A stretch of DNA of 64,000 nt from DASPJQ01 sp035299065 (GCA_035299065.1 DATGXI010000011.1:22427-86426), one strand, 5' to 3'. Shown: positions 9,801 to 21,000, counted from the first letter of the stretch. Numbers and translations are program-made. Notes: generated by a model from the letters alone, not told the origin.

Positions 9801-10105
9801 CCTGGTTTACCATTACCACCTCCGTTAAATCCACCGGCAGTTAATGCACCCATATTTCCTACGTAAATTTGCAATACCTGACCTGGCGTAACATTGATTG
9901 TTCCTGTTACCAAAGACCCGTCTCCACCACTTCCACTGGCTCCGCCACCTTCGGCACCGGCCACCTCAACATCAAGTTGAAAAACGCATGTTGGCACTGT
10001 GTAAGTTTGAACCCCACCAGTATAGTTAAAGGTTACAACCTGGCTTTGTACGCTGGCACTGCTAATTGCAGTGATGGCTAGGGCAAGAATTAATTTTTTG
10101 TTCAT
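6827..10105 (-). CDS. Secreted glycine-rich / SprB-repeat / PKD protein with type B T9SS sorting domain
   Basis: A 1092-aa surface protein. A signal peptide (1-22, ending VQSQ) is followed by a strongly glycine-rich domain (about 30-270) with GGGGGGSS-like runs. Ig-like segments come next (about 270-440), then three SprB-type repeats (about 440-680) recognisable by CNGxxNGxI...GTYxVxVxDxxGC patterns. Two PKD-like domains follow (YAWNFGDGG near 880 and YTWDFGGLG near 960). The last ~88 residues are a type B (gliding-associated) sorting domain: NTFTPDGDGIND, FDRWGEVV, GWDGTHK, KEDVYVWK, and the final GHVTLLR. Such domains direct export through the type IX system and attachment to, or release from, the cell surface. 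Role: probable adhesin or matrix protein. It stands alone between terminators. Confidence 0.88.
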   Translation of the reverse strand: MNKKLILALAITAISSASVQSQVVTFNYTGGVQTYTVPTCVFQLDVEVAGAEGGGASGSGGDGSLVTGTINVTPGQVLQIYVGNMGALTAGGFNGGGNGKPGAAASGGGGGSSDIRISPYGLADRIVIGGAGGGAGGGDTYAQGGSGGDPSGTTGTASYGAPGAGGTAGAGGAGGSPWGSCGQWGGNGALLNGGAGGTDVCYGLGPGGGGGGGRYGGGGGGSDDFPSYSLGGGGGGGGSSLVPAGGTGTTGTWTGNGYVKITPIGGGAPVVIAPAAPVICNGGSVVLTASGGTGTGWSWTAAPGLAGTPTTASVTVNPTSTQVYTVTETGTACPSSASVTVTVNPLPVATATPATSTICTGSTSAVSLSADIPGSTFTWTATMSNVTGASAGAGSSIAQTLTAVSAPGGSATYTITPTDPATGCVGAPITAIVNVEMPVISSVPTTPALCNGATNGTITINAVGVTQYSINGGATYFPSNVFTVGAGTYNISVISANGCVGTTTATVTEPAVLVAPMSFTDETCAGACDGIAGTAPGGGTAPYSYLWSTGGTTSFLGGLCSGTYNVTVTDFNGCTATGITTVSGPVVVAISSVTTTPPSCNGGTDGQIVINAAGGATLFSIDGGATFQASNTFTGLSAGTYVTSAADASGCTASMIATVNQPSMLTVTPSSPVTICQGQSTNIFATIGGATPPYTITWTDASAAVVGSTSSINVSPTTTGSNIYTVTVTDANGCGPIVASVNVTLRPPLAITAFNDISICPGASTSLGVLSATGGDGTYTYTWTNNVSGSSLFGADQVVTPTTGSTTYTVTLTDGCGTPAATDQMVVTWFTLPAVTYNVDEIEGCTPVVVNFQNTTNAGATATYAWNFGDGGTSTLQNPTHTFSGGGQYTISVTIITSDGCSVDTTINNQITVYDYPQPMFIHNPNPTDIFNTEVTFTNMTIGGFTYTWDFGGLGTSTVMNPTFTFPVDAGGVYNVCMNTVSAEGCAASICQDVIVNDVFLIYLPNTFTPDGDGINDIFIPVMQGFKSETFEFFIFDRWGEVVFKSTDVTQGWDGTHKAMKSKEDVYVWKIRVKKSATQEKVEYKGHVTLLR

Positions 10106-10357
10106 TTTTATTTCTTATTCGGTTCCTAATTCTTTTACAAAAAACGGAAAATTATCCCGCTTTGTACAGTAAAAGACTGAATTTTAAGCAAAGGTTGCCC
10201 AACTTTGTGTTATGGTGTGTTAAAAGACACAATTTAACGGCTGAACGTTTAATTATAATCGCCTTTTTTTCAGCAAACTACGATACTGGACTGAATTCGA
10301 ATAAAATAAAAAAGGAGCCCGTTTTACAGGCTCCTTTGCTATATTAAGTTTAGATTT
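10106..10357. other. Intergenic region between two surface-protein genes
   Basis: This 252-nt gap holds the promoter region of the 1092-aa gene (minus strand) and the terminator of the 1532-aa gene at its right end. An imperfect dyad, CAAAGGTTG-CC-CAACTTTG (10189-10207), lies about 90 nt upstream of the 10105 start and could be a regulator site. A 61-codon plus-strand frame here runs through the terminator and has no supporting feature, so I do not call it. Confidence 0.45.
10304..10337 (-). terminator. Terminator of the FG-GAP/HYR protein gene
   Basis: AAAGGAGCC (10311-10319) pairs with GGCTCCTTT (10329-10337) across a 9-nt loop. On the minus strand it is followed by a T-rich tail. It lies 20 nt after the stop at 10358. 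Confidence 0.85.
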
Positions 10358-13300
10358 TTACTTCTGAATAACCAACCTGGTTGTTGAATGAAAATCAACA
10401 CCTTCAATTCTTACAAGATAAACACCGTTTGCAAGCGTTGACAAATCAATTGAGTTCATAGTGCCAGACAAATTGCCTGTATATATTTTTTCTCCGAGCT
10501 GATTGGTTATTGCAATGGTTTTACTTGTCACTGAAGTTCCGTTCAACTCTACAGTGAAAATACCTTGTGTTGGGTTTGGATAAACCCTTACAAGATCCGA
10601 AGCCGCAAAATCTGTGAATCCTGTACAGTCATCCACAACATAGGTGTCAGTTGCTTCATCGCTGCAACCTGAACCGTTAGTAAATGTATATGTAATTGTA
10701 TGGGTTCCGTTATCAGCCGCAATTGGATCAAATGTTGATCCGGTTACGCCTGTGCCTGTATAAACACCACCTGCAGGACTACCGCCAGTTATGGTAATTG
10801 GAAGATCATCATCACAAATTTGAACTGATGGTAAGGTTAGTGTTGCCGAAGGATTGGCATTTACAATAATATTGAAATTACAGTTGGTAATATTTCCTGA
10901 TGCATCTGTTGCGCGGAAAGTACACAATGTTGTTCCTATAGGGAAAACGCTTCCTGAAGGAAGCCCTGCCAATTGAGTTATGGTAACGCCTGAACAGTTA
11001 TCAGTTGCTGTTGGGTCTACATAAGTTACAGTATCGTTTTCACAAACGGTTTGCGTTGACGGGCAACCAACAATAGCCGGTGCTTCGGTGTCAAGAACCG
11101 TAACCGTAAATGATTGGTTGGTAACATTACCGTTTATATCAGTAACCGTATAGGTAACGGTTGTTGGTGTACCTACTGAAAAAGTTGAACCGCTGGTGTG
11201 TGTTGAAGTTACACTTAACACACTGCAGTTATCAGCTGTTGTTGGCGTTGTCCAGGTAATTACAGCATCGCATGATCCAGCTGTAGCCGGGGTTGTGATG
11301 TTAGAAGGAAATGTAGGAAATGTTGGGTTTTGCGCATCCACAACGGTAACCGTGAATGAACTTGTTTGAATATTACCATTTACATCAGTTGCAGTATATG
11401 TAACCGTTGTTGTTCCTACAGGGAATGAACTTCCAGAGGCTGATGATGGAGTTAAAGAGGCTATTGAGCAGTTGTCAGACGCTGTTGGTGTAGTCCATGT
11501 TACCGTTGCAGCACACAAACCGGTTGTTGCATTTGTGGTAATGTTTGAAGGTGTTCCTGATATGGTTGGCAGTTGTGTATCATTTACAGTAATTGTAAAA
11601 TTTGCTGTTGAAATGTTTCCATTTACATCAGTTGCTGTATATGTAACCGTTGTTACTCCTACAGGGAATGTACTTCCACTGGTGCTGGTTCCGGTTAACG
11701 AGGCTATTCCGCAGTTATCAGATGCGGTTGGGGTGGTCCATGTAGCCACTGCCCCGCAGGTTCCGGCAGAAGCCGATAGTGTTTGGTTTGAAGGCATTCC
11801 TGAGATAGTGGGTAAAATATTGTCTGTAACAGTTACGGTGAATGATGCTGTTGTTATAAGACCATGAATGTCGGTTGCAGTATAGGTTACAGTTGTAGTG
11901 CCTACAGGGAAAGAGGAGCCTGAAACCACCGAAGGTGTTAGTGACGCGATGCCACAATTATCAGAAGCGGTTGGAGTTGTCCAGGTCACCACTTTTGCGC
12001 AGGAACCTGCTGTAACATTCGTAGTAATGTTTGATGGCATACCAGAAATCACGGGGTTGGTCACATCGTTTACCGTTACAGTGAAACTTGCAGTTGTTAC
12101 ATGTGAAGCATTGTCAGTTGCTGTATAAGTCACTGTAGTTGTACCAAATGCAAATGTAGATCCACTCGTATGAGATGAAGTGAAAGAAAGCAAACCACAT
12201 TCATCAGTTGCATTTGGAGCGGTCCATGTGGCCACTGCTGTACAGGCAGCTCCTGCGTTTAAGGTAATGTTTGAAGGAATGCCCGTTATAACAGGTGATG
12301 CAAAATCACCTACCGTAACTGTAACAGGATAACGTGGGCTCATGATGCAGCCTGTGCCTGGCTCAACTGCCTCTATATAATAAGTAGTTGTAGACCCAAG
12401 TACAGGGGTAGTATACGAAGCGGTTGAGCTTAGCATAGTACCTGCAGATGGCATATCATACCAATCAAGATCAGCGGTTCCAGTTGAAGCGTTAGCCGTT
12501 AATGCTGTTGAAGCACTTGAACACACGGTTGTGGAACCGGTAATGCTCAAAATTGATGGTGCTGGATTAACTGTTACAACTATGTCATTTGACTGGCTTG
12601 AACAGAGTCCGCTAAGGTTCGAGGTAGTAACATGATAGTTACCAGACGTGGTTGCTGTAATTGATGAAGTGGTTGCAGAACCAGGACTCCATAGATACGT
12701 TGTTCCCGGTGTTGATGATAACATAACGCTGCCACCTGCACAAAAAGAAGTTGCACCCGTTGCTGTAATAACAGCTGTAGTGTTTAATAAGATAGAAACA
12801 TTGTTTGCGTCATAATTTGTTACAGCAAGGTCAATGAGGGTTCCTCCGTCAATATAACCAGCTATTATACGGCTTGTATAATTACTGGCAATAAAATCAG
12901 TTTTGGTACCAAGGGCCCCTGTTCCGTTACCCATTAACACAGAAACGGTACCAGTTGCACCTGCTGCTACCCTGTTTGCCGTTGCTACATCGGAAAAGCC
13001 ATCGTTGTTAAAATCTGCAATCACTATTGATTGTGGTGAGGCATCAGTTGCATAATTGCCAAATGCGGTAAACGTTCCTGTTCCTGAATTTTTTAAAACC
13101 CTTACAACTGATGTTCCATTGTTTACAATAACAATATCTTTATCACCATCGCCATCCATATCGCTTGATGCCAGCGACAGAGGAGATGTTGTTACGCCAC
13201 CGGTACTTGCAGTCAAAGCACCTGAAAAAGATCCGGTTCCGTCTCCAAATATCACCGTAAAGTTGGTGGTTGTATTATTCACTACTGCAATATCAAGGTT

Positions 13301-14956
13301 TGCATCTGCGTTAAAATAGTCGGCAATTATTTCACGGGGTGATGTACCTACTATAAAATTGGTTGCAACACCAAAAACACCACCACCTAACCCAAGTAGC
13401 ACTGAGAAATTGTTGCTTCCTGAATTAACAACTGCAAGGTCAAGGTTGGTATCATTGTTGAAGTCCTTGCAAACTACCCCTACAGGTGTTGTACCTACAG
13501 GATAATCTACAGCTGCTGCAAATCCACCCAAACCATCACCTAACAAAATTGAAACCGTTCCGGAACCTGCATTGGTTACAATTACATCCATGAATCCATC
13601 ATTGTTCACATCAGCTGATTTCATTCCGCTTGGATTTAAACCAACCATGTAAGTTACACCAACTGCATAAGTACCATCACCGTTACCTTCTAAATACGAA
13701 ATGGTACCAGACATATCGTTTGCAACAACAAGATCGCTTTTTGAATCACTGTTAAAATCAGCCATGGCTATTCCCAGCGGGCCTGTTTGTGTGCTGATAT
13801 TTGATCCTGTATTGAAATCTCCTGCCCCATCGCCCAACATAATGATGATACGCGCACCTACTTGTGTGGGCACAGCAAGGTCCATGTGTCCATCCTCATT
13901 ATAATCACCGCTAACCATGGCTTGTGGTGTACCTATAACCGGAAATTTCACCTGTGTATTTAAGCGGCTTCCTGCGGCATTTACTCCTGTTCCTGTGAAC
14001 AGCGAAACTGTATTTTCACCGTTATTCACTACTGCCACATCAAGTTCTGAATCTTCGTTAAAATCTTCAATCATCAGTTGGTTGGGTCCGCTACCGGTTG
14101 TATAATTATCAGTTACCGCAAATGAACCTAAGCCGTTACCAATTAACACTGAAATCGTATTTGATACAGAGTTTGATACAACAAGATCTTTATGCAAGTC
14201 GGCATTTATATCAGTACAACCAATATTGAAAGGAGAGGATCCAACAGCAAAATTCGTTACGCTCCCAAAAAGAGCAACCGTTCCAGTACCCAGCCTAACA
14301 GATACGTTTGCAGAGCCACTGTTACCTGTAGCCACATCCATATGTCCATCCTCATTAAAATCACCGGTTGTGATTGTACGTGCCCCACTTCCCATTGGAA
14401 AATTCACAAATGGATCAAAAGTTCCTGTGGCATTTCCACTTAAAAAAGCAAAACCAGGTGTACCTGCCTGTACCGACACCATTAAATCCATTACTCCATC
14501 TTCATCAATATCGGCAATAGCAATACCATTTGGTCCGCTGGAAGTTCCAGTACCATAATTTACAGCTGCAGCAAAACCTCCGGCACCATTTCCAATAAAA
14601 ATAGAAACGTTGTGGGTAAAATTATTCGCAACTGCAAAATCAAGATTGCCATCAGAATTAAAATCATATGCCTTTATGAATCGGGGATTTCCACCTGCTG
14701 TGAATGTTGTAACAGCTCCAAAACTTCCGTCACCATCACCTAATAAAAGCCCAATATTATTTGTACCTGTTGTATTAATACCAATGACAAGATCCTGATG
14801 TGTATCATTATTAAAATCACCTTTTTCAATACATCTAACATTACTTAGACCCGTAAAGGAATAATCACTTAACGATGAAAAACATGAGTTTTGTGCGTTG
14901 GAAGTGCCAGATATTAACAATCCGGTTAATAACGCCAGAGCGGAAAATTGCTTCAT
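10358..14956 (-). CDS. Secreted FG-GAP/VCBS-repeat and HYR-domain protein with type A T9SS sorting domain
   Basis: A 1532-aa surface protein. A signal peptide (1-21) is followed by about a dozen or more FG-GAP/VCBS-type repeats (about 30-735). Each has a calcium-binding-like D-x-N-x-D-G/E-x-x-D loop such as DFNNDTHQD, DFNEDGHMD or DMDGDGDKD and the phrase GDGxGSF, which suggests an integrin-like beta-propeller. Ig-like/PKD-like linkers follow (about 740-880), then six HYR domains (about 885-1365). These are near-identical units of about 81 aa around ATWTTPTASDNCG and PVGTTTVTYTATD. The C-terminal ~75 residues are a type A sorting domain: VYPNPTQGIFTVEL, LSTLANGVYLVRIEG, and a basic last residue. 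It differs from its neighbours, which all use type B domains. Likely role: calcium-dependent adhesion. Confidence 0.9.
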   Translation of the reverse strand: MKQFSALALLTGLLISGTSNAQNSCFSSLSDYSFTGLSNVRCIEKGDFNNDTHQDLVIGINTTGTNNIGLLLGDGDGSFGAVTTFTAGGNPRFIKAYDFNSDGNLDFAVANNFTHNVSIFIGNGAGGFAAAVNYGTGTSSGPNGIAIADIDEDGVMDLMVSVQAGTPGFAFLSGNATGTFDPFVNFPMGSGARTITTGDFNEDGHMDVATGNSGSANVSVRLGTGTVALFGSVTNFAVGSSPFNIGCTDINADLHKDLVVSNSVSNTISVLIGNGLGSFAVTDNYTTGSGPNQLMIEDFNEDSELDVAVVNNGENTVSLFTGTGVNAAGSRLNTQVKFPVIGTPQAMVSGDYNEDGHMDLAVPTQVGARIIIMLGDGAGDFNTGSNISTQTGPLGIAMADFNSDSKSDLVVANDMSGTISYLEGNGDGTYAVGVTYMVGLNPSGMKSADVNNDGFMDVIVTNAGSGTVSILLGDGLGGFAAAVDYPVGTTPVGVVCKDFNNDTNLDLAVVNSGSNNFSVLLGLGGGVFGVATNFIVGTSPREIIADYFNADANLDIAVVNNTTTNFTVIFGDGTGSFSGALTASTGGVTTSPLSLASSDMDGDGDKDIVIVNNGTSVVRVLKNSGTGTFTAFGNYATDASPQSIVIADFNNDGFSDVATANRVAAGATGTVSVLMGNGTGALGTKTDFIASNYTSRIIAGYIDGGTLIDLAVTNYDANNVSILLNTTAVITATGATSFCAGGSVMLSSTPGTTYLWSPGSATTSSITATTSGNYHVTTSNLSGLCSSQSNDIVVTVNPAPSILSITGSTTVCSSASTALTANASTGTADLDWYDMPSAGTMLSSTASYTTPVLGSTTTYYIEAVEPGTGCIMSPRYPVTVTVGDFASPVITGIPSNITLNAGAACTAVATWTAPNATDECGLLSFTSSHTSGSTFAFGTTTVTYTATDNASHVTTASFTVTVNDVTNPVISGMPSNITTNVTAGSCAKVVTWTTPTASDNCGIASLTPSVVSGSSFPVGTTTVTYTATDIHGLITTASFTVTVTDNILPTISGMPSNQTLSASAGTCGAVATWTTPTASDNCGIASLTGTSTSGSTFPVGVTTVTYTATDVNGNISTANFTITVNDTQLPTISGTPSNITTNATTGLCAATVTWTTPTASDNCSIASLTPSSASGSSFPVGTTTVTYTATDVNGNIQTSSFTVTVVDAQNPTFPTFPSNITTPATAGSCDAVITWTTPTTADNCSVLSVTSTHTSGSTFSVGTPTTVTYTVTDINGNVTNQSFTVTVLDTEAPAIVGCPSTQTVCENDTVTYVDPTATDNCSGVTITQLAGLPSGSVFPIGTTLCTFRATDASGNITNCNFNIIVNANPSATLTLPSVQICDDDLPITITGGSPAGGVYTGTGVTGSTFDPIAADNGTHTITYTFTNGSGCSDEATDTYVVDDCTGFTDFAASDLVRVYPNPTQGIFTVELNGTSVTSKTIAITNQLGEKIYTGNLSGTMNSIDLSTLANGVYLVRIEGVDFHSTTRLVIQK

Positions 14957-14978
14957 TTAAAACGGTTTAGTGTGAAGG

Positions 14979-15009
14979 CAAAGTTATGATTTTTAGGTTT
15001 ATCAACAAA
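14979..15009 (-). promoter_or_regulatory. Consensus Bacteroidota promoter of the FG-GAP/HYR gene
   Basis: On the minus strand TTTG (15009-15006), 19 nt and then TAACTTTG (14986-14979) form a perfect match to TTTG-N19-TAnnTTTG. Transcription would begin near 14972, about 16 nt before the ATG at 14956. Confidence 0.7.
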
Positions 15010-15041
15010 TTTTTATTGATCAAACAGCTGTTTTTTTATGT

Positions 15042-15069
15042 AAAAAGGCGGATATTATCCGCCTTTTTT
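15042..15069 (-). terminator. Terminator of the 2105-aa adhesin operon
   Basis: GGCGGAT (15047-15053), a 3-nt loop and ATCCGCC (15057-15063), flanked by A and T runs that extend the stem. It lies 23 nt after the stop at 15092 on the minus strand. Confidence 0.85.
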
Positions 15070-15091
15070 ACACTTAATAATCGGGTTATTA

Positions 15092-18000
15092 TTATCTTAA
15101 GAGTGTTACGTGACCAATGTATTCCTTTACATCTCCGTTAATATTACTTGCAGCCTTTATTTTCCAAACATATACATCTTCTTTAGACTGAATGTTTTTA
15201 AAGGTTCCATCCCATCCACTAAATTTATCATTTGTATGGTAAATTATTTCACCCCAACGATTAAATACGTTGAATTCATACCCATCCTCCAATACACCTT
15301 TTACGCTTGGCAATAAAACATCGTTAGTTCCGTCTCCGTCAGGTGTAAATGCATTTGGTACATATATCAACATTACATCGTAAAGATGTATAGGCTTACA
15401 TATCTCGGCAATACATCCGTTTGGTGAAACTGCTTCAAGACAAATGGTGTAATCACCTGCCTCAAGGTCGTCAAATGCATAGTGAGGGTTTACCTGGGTT
15501 GAAGAATCATATCCGCCAAAATCCCATGTATATGTTGCCCCGTTAAATGTCAGGTTCACTAAATCAATATCCGGTTCAAGAATATTAGGCTGCGAAGGAT
15601 TCCATGTAAAGTCAGGGATTGGATCAGGGTAAACTTCAATTACGCTTGTAAATGTTGAGTCATTTGTACAACCCATATCAGAGGTAGTAGTGAGTGTTAC
15701 ATCATAGAAAACCGAAGCAGTTGTTGTATTGTAATACGTATTTGTAACCGTAATGCATCCTGCTCCCGAATTCCCATCGCCAAAATCCCATGTACATGTT
15801 CCACCACTTGTCATAGAAGTTGGTGTTGTGTTTACAAAAGTTACATCAAGTGGTGAACATCCTGCAGCAGGCACCGGAACAAAAGTTGGTTGTGGAAGCG
15901 GATAGAAATAAACCGTTAAAACAATTGTATCATTCAATGGGCATTGATCAAATGCAAGCAAGTTGAATGTTGTTCCGTTTGTAGTAACAGCTGGAGTTGT
16001 CCATATAGAGTCGTTTGACAACGAATCAATTGGATTCCAGTTCGAATCGTACCACCAATAATTATAACCCGGCACACCATCAACACCACTCGCTTCAAAA
16101 ACACCTTGACCACCGGGGCAAACTGTATCGGTTGCCGATACAACTGAGGCGTCAAAAGGAGGAATAATAGAAACATCAGCGCTTTCAGGGTTAGATGTAC
16201 ACCCGTTTTGGTCAGTTACCACACAGGTAAATGTTACCGGAACTGTTGATGTTACGAAATAGTATTGGGCAATATCACCTGTATTCCATGTAAACGTATA
16301 CGGTGGTGTTCCACCAGTTGCACTGGCATCAAGCTGACCATAGCCACCATAGCAAATGGTAATGTCGGCAATTGGATTCTGAATAAGTGGAAGTGGCTCT
16401 ACAATAGTTGCTGATGTTGTAGTTTGACAACCATTGACATCTTGCGCAATTACACTGTAAACTCCAGGGCAAAGGCCTGTGAAATTAGGGCTTGCCTGGA
16501 ATGTTACCCCACCATCAACACTATACTGAGTTGCGGCAGGAGCAATCATACTTATTGTTCCGTTACATGCACCATTACAGGTTACATCAGTAACCGAAAA
16601 ACCTGTAATAACAACTTGCGGTGGCTCCGTAAGTGTGAAGCTTGCATTGATTGTACATCCGTTGTCATCGGTAACAATAACCGGATATGTTCCAGCACAA
16701 AGATTTGTTGCATTATTTTGTGTTGGTCCTGCAACACCGCCTGCCCATGTATAATTATAAAGGGCTGCAACCGTTCCTCCGGCAATATTTAATGTTGCTG
16801 TACCATCACACGCTCCAAAACACGATATGTTTGTTTGCGGCTGACTTGTTATTGTTAACTGAGCTGGCTCGGTCAATATTTGCGGGCCTGTTACCGTACA
16901 TCCATTTGCATCTTGCAATACCAGGTTGTAATTTCCTGCTGCAAGATTTACCTGTGTTGAAAGCGTGGTGAATGTTGCACCTGCATCATAGCTGAACAAA
17001 TAAGGTGTGGTTCCGCCTGCTGGTGTAAATGTAATTTCTCCTGAATTGTCATTGAAACAGGTTAAATTAACACCGGCCGATGTAAATGATAAAACAGCTG
17101 GTTCGGTAACGTTGAATGGTTGTGTATCACTACAACCGTTAACATCTGTTACCGTTAACGTGTATGCTCCTGCGCAAATAGCAGCGAAACTACCTGTTGG
17201 TTGAACTGCGCCTCCAATGTCAAATGAAAGAGCACCTGTACCGCCTGTTGCAGTTGATGATAATGTTCCATCACATGCTGCATTACATGTTACATCGGTT
17301 ACAAATGCCGAAGTAATTACTGGTGAGGCCTGATTAACCACAGTTACCGTTTGTGGTATTTGACATCCATTTGCATCTTGTACAAGAATATCATAAACAC
17401 CCGCCAATAAACCTGTAAAAACTGGTGACGCCTGCAGCGTAATACCGTTGTCAACACTATAATCGTAAGTAGGGGTTCCACCACCTACACCGGTAAAGGT
17501 AATACCACCGTTTGCATTACCGCAAGTTGATGGCGTTAGCGTGGTGTTGTAAACAATAAGCGTTGGTTCTGATACACTTTGGGTTGATCCTATTGTACAA
17601 CCATTTGCATCTTTAATGATAACCTGGTAAGTACCTGCACAAAGGTTATCAAGACTATTTGAAACCTGGTAAGTAACACCATTATCAGAACTGTATTGGT
17701 AAGCAGGTGTTCCTCCACCGGCAGTAACCAATATTGATCCATCACATGATCCAAAACATAAGGTTGCGGATATAGTGTATGCATCTGTTAAAGCAGCTGG
17801 TTCATTCACCGTTTCGATTCCAGTAACCTGGCATCCTGCCGCATCCTGTATTACTATAGTATAAGATCCAGCGTTAAGTGAAGGGAAAGCCAAACTGGCC
17901 TGGAAAGTTGTACCACCATCGTTGCTATAGGTATAGCCCGGGGTTCCTCCGCTTGCAGCAATTAAAATAATACCAGTTCCATCACCATTACAATTTAAAT

Positions 18001-21000
18001 CGGTTATGCTTGCTGAATAAGTAATTGGGGTGGCTTCGGTAATAATTACCTGATTCCATCCAAGACAACCATTACCATCCATAACCATTAGATCGTAGGT
18101 TCCTGCTGCAAGACCTGTAAAGTTAGGACTCACCTGGTATGTTGATCCGTTGTCAATGCTATATTGGTATGGACCACCGTCACCACCGGTAACAGCCGTA
18201 AATGTTATTGTGCCTGTTGGTGCACCATTACATGCAACATTTGTCGAAACAGGTGTATAAAGAATTGTATCGGGTTCGGTAATTATAAATGGAATTGTAA
18301 ATATACAGAAACCGTTATCCACAATCGTCACAATATGGCTACCTGCACACAAGCCGGTATAATTACCAGAAATGCCAAATGTTCCATTTAAATCCAATTC
18401 GTACTGAATAGGAGGAGCACCATTTACAGCATGTGTTTGAACAGTACCATCACATGACCCATAACAAGTTGCAGGTGTAAGCCCATCAAGGATACCATCC
18501 ATTTCAACATCATTCACACCTACAAACATATTTTCAACACAACCATCGGCATCGGTTACCACAATGTTATATCCACCGGCAAGAAGACTACCAAACAAGC
18601 CGCTTGCCTGCGGACCAGTTCCTAAGGTGACGTTATCATATGTATAGGGAGCTGCTCCACCCGATGCAGCAACTTCAAGGCTTCCGTCATTAAATCCGCA
18701 ATGTGATTCGGTAGTATCAATAAGATTAATTGTAAATCCTGGAGGATCTGTGAGCACTGTATTTGCTGTCATTTGACAACCATTTGCATCCTGTACAATT
18801 ACAGCATACGTTCCATCACATAAACCTGTGAAAGAGTTTGATAATTGCAAAGCGCCTGGGGGTGTGGGTCCAAATGGATCCAATTGATATTGAAATACAG
18901 GGGTACCACCACCAACACCAGTAACTGTAATTGTTCCGTCACAAACTCCAGGACAAACAGGATTTGTAAAGTTAACTGTTGCGGTAATTGCAGCGGGTGC
19001 AACAAGATTAATTGTTGAGTTGGCAAGACATCCATTGGCGTCCTGCACAACCACGAAAATTGTTCCTGCGCATAACCCTGTCATAGGATTAGCTGGTGAA
19101 AAGGTAAGGCCGTTATTACTTGAGAACTGGTAACCTGGTGTTCCACCAGACGGGGTTACAGTAATTGTTCCGTTACAAACACCATTACAGGTTGGATTGG
19201 TAAATGTTGTCGTATATGTTAATGCTGTTGGCTGTGTAATGGTAAACGTAGTTGTACCAGTACATCCATTTGCGTCAGTTACCGTTGCGGTATAATTACC
19301 AGCAGGTAAGTTGACAAATGAATTGGATGCTTGCGGACCAACAGGAGGCGTTGGCCCAGCGAGGTCAACCGTATAGCTGAACGCAGGAGAACCACCTGAA
19401 GGTGTTAGTAAGACTGAACCGTTTACACCACCAAAACAAGTTACGTTTGTAATGGATCCTGCGGCAAGTGTTGGTGCAGGTGATGATCCAACTGTTATAC
19501 CCGTAACCGAAGCAGTACAACCATTTGCATCAGTAACAACAACGCTATACGTTCCTGCTGCTAAACCGGTAAATACGTTTGATGCCTGTACAGGACCAGG
19601 ATTAAGGTCGTACGTTAATGTTCCTGTGCCACCTGAGGCGGTTATGGTTATTGTACCGTTGTTTACGCCACAAATTGCGGGCGTCACACCTCCTAATGAT
19701 GCTGTTAACAACGGTGGATTTGTTAATGTAGTTGTGAATGTTTGAATACAACCGTTTGCGTCTTTTACGCTAATGGTATATGTGCCAGCCGCAAGACCTG
19801 TAAAAACATTTGATACCTGGTAAGCACCACCATTCAATGAATAGGTTAATGCACCTGTGCCACCACTGGCAGTAACCGTAATGCTTCCGTTAGTTCCGCC
19901 ATTACATGTTGGATTTAAATTGGTAGTTGCAACGGTAATTGCGGTTGGTTGTGTAATGGTTACTGTTGCCGTAGATGTACAGCCGGTAGCATCCGTCATA
20001 GTTACCGTATAGGTTCCCGCAGGAACTCCAGTAGCTGTTTGTGTTGTTTGAACAGGAACTGTATTCCAACTATAGGTAAAAACTGGTACTCCAGTTGGTG
20101 TAGCGGTTAGTGTTCCTGTAGTTCCTCCGTTACATAGCACATTGGTGCCTGATGCGGTTACACTACAGCAAGGAGGTCCCGGATTAATGGTAAACGTTCC
20201 GTTGTAGGAGCAACCTGCTGCTGAAGTTACGGTATAGGTATAAACACCATCGGGTAAACCTGTAAAATTGGCAACACCTGCTACAGTATTGGGTTCAACA
20301 ACCGAGCCGGTGGTAGGTCCGGCAATAGTGACCGTAAACGGCCCGGGGCCAGGTGCGTTGTTAATTGTAACACTTCCGTTATTGTATCCTGCGCAGGTTT
20401 CTGCAACAGGTGTTACAACCGGAGGTGGTAATGTTGACATAGTTATAGTAACTGGATCCGATACAGTAATCACAACCCCATCACAACGGGTATAAACGGC
20501 TGATGCAGTGTAGGTGGTGGTTGCTGTAGGACAAACTGTAATTGAATTTCCTGTACCCAATAAGGTTGCACCGTTATACCAATTTACAGTGTAAACAGGT
20601 GCGCCATTTGGGGTGAAGCGCCACGCTTCCGGAGAAGCGGTTGTAACTGACCATGCGCCCGAGCTTGCATTGCGGCCGGGGGCACCAACACCAGCAGTAC
20701 CACCTGTATTTTGAACACCCACAACGCAACGACCACCATTCCACGTGGTACAAGCGTCTTTGCGTTGAATATGTGTTTCAATTACATTGGTGGTTTCATA
20801 AAATACCATTTGGAAAAATGAACGCATTCCAGTACATGAATAGTGCGAACAATTGTAAAAATCAACTACAAACATACGGCATGGTGCAGCACCAATTAAA
20901 TGCCATCTGATTTGGCCTGCTACCGGAGGATACATGTCGTGATACGCACCAAAAGCATGGCCCCTGTTACCCGTTCCCCAAAGCGCTGCACTTGGGCAAA

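Noticed and set aside
8142..9828. Several plus-strand frames of 110-156 codons inside the 1092-aa gene
   Set aside because: They are antisense shadows of repetitive glycine/valine-rich coding DNA; their composition (His/Leu/Arg-rich or Val/Pro-rich) is not protein-like and they have no start context.
10162..10347. 61-codon plus-strand frame in the intergenic region
   Set aside because: It reads through the 10304-10337 terminator, has no signal or family features, and lies in the promoter region of the minus-strand gene.
11472..14558. Plus-strand frames opposite the FG-GAP/HYR gene
   Set aside because: They repeat the period of the HYR and FG-GAP modules on the other strand and are explained by the sense gene.
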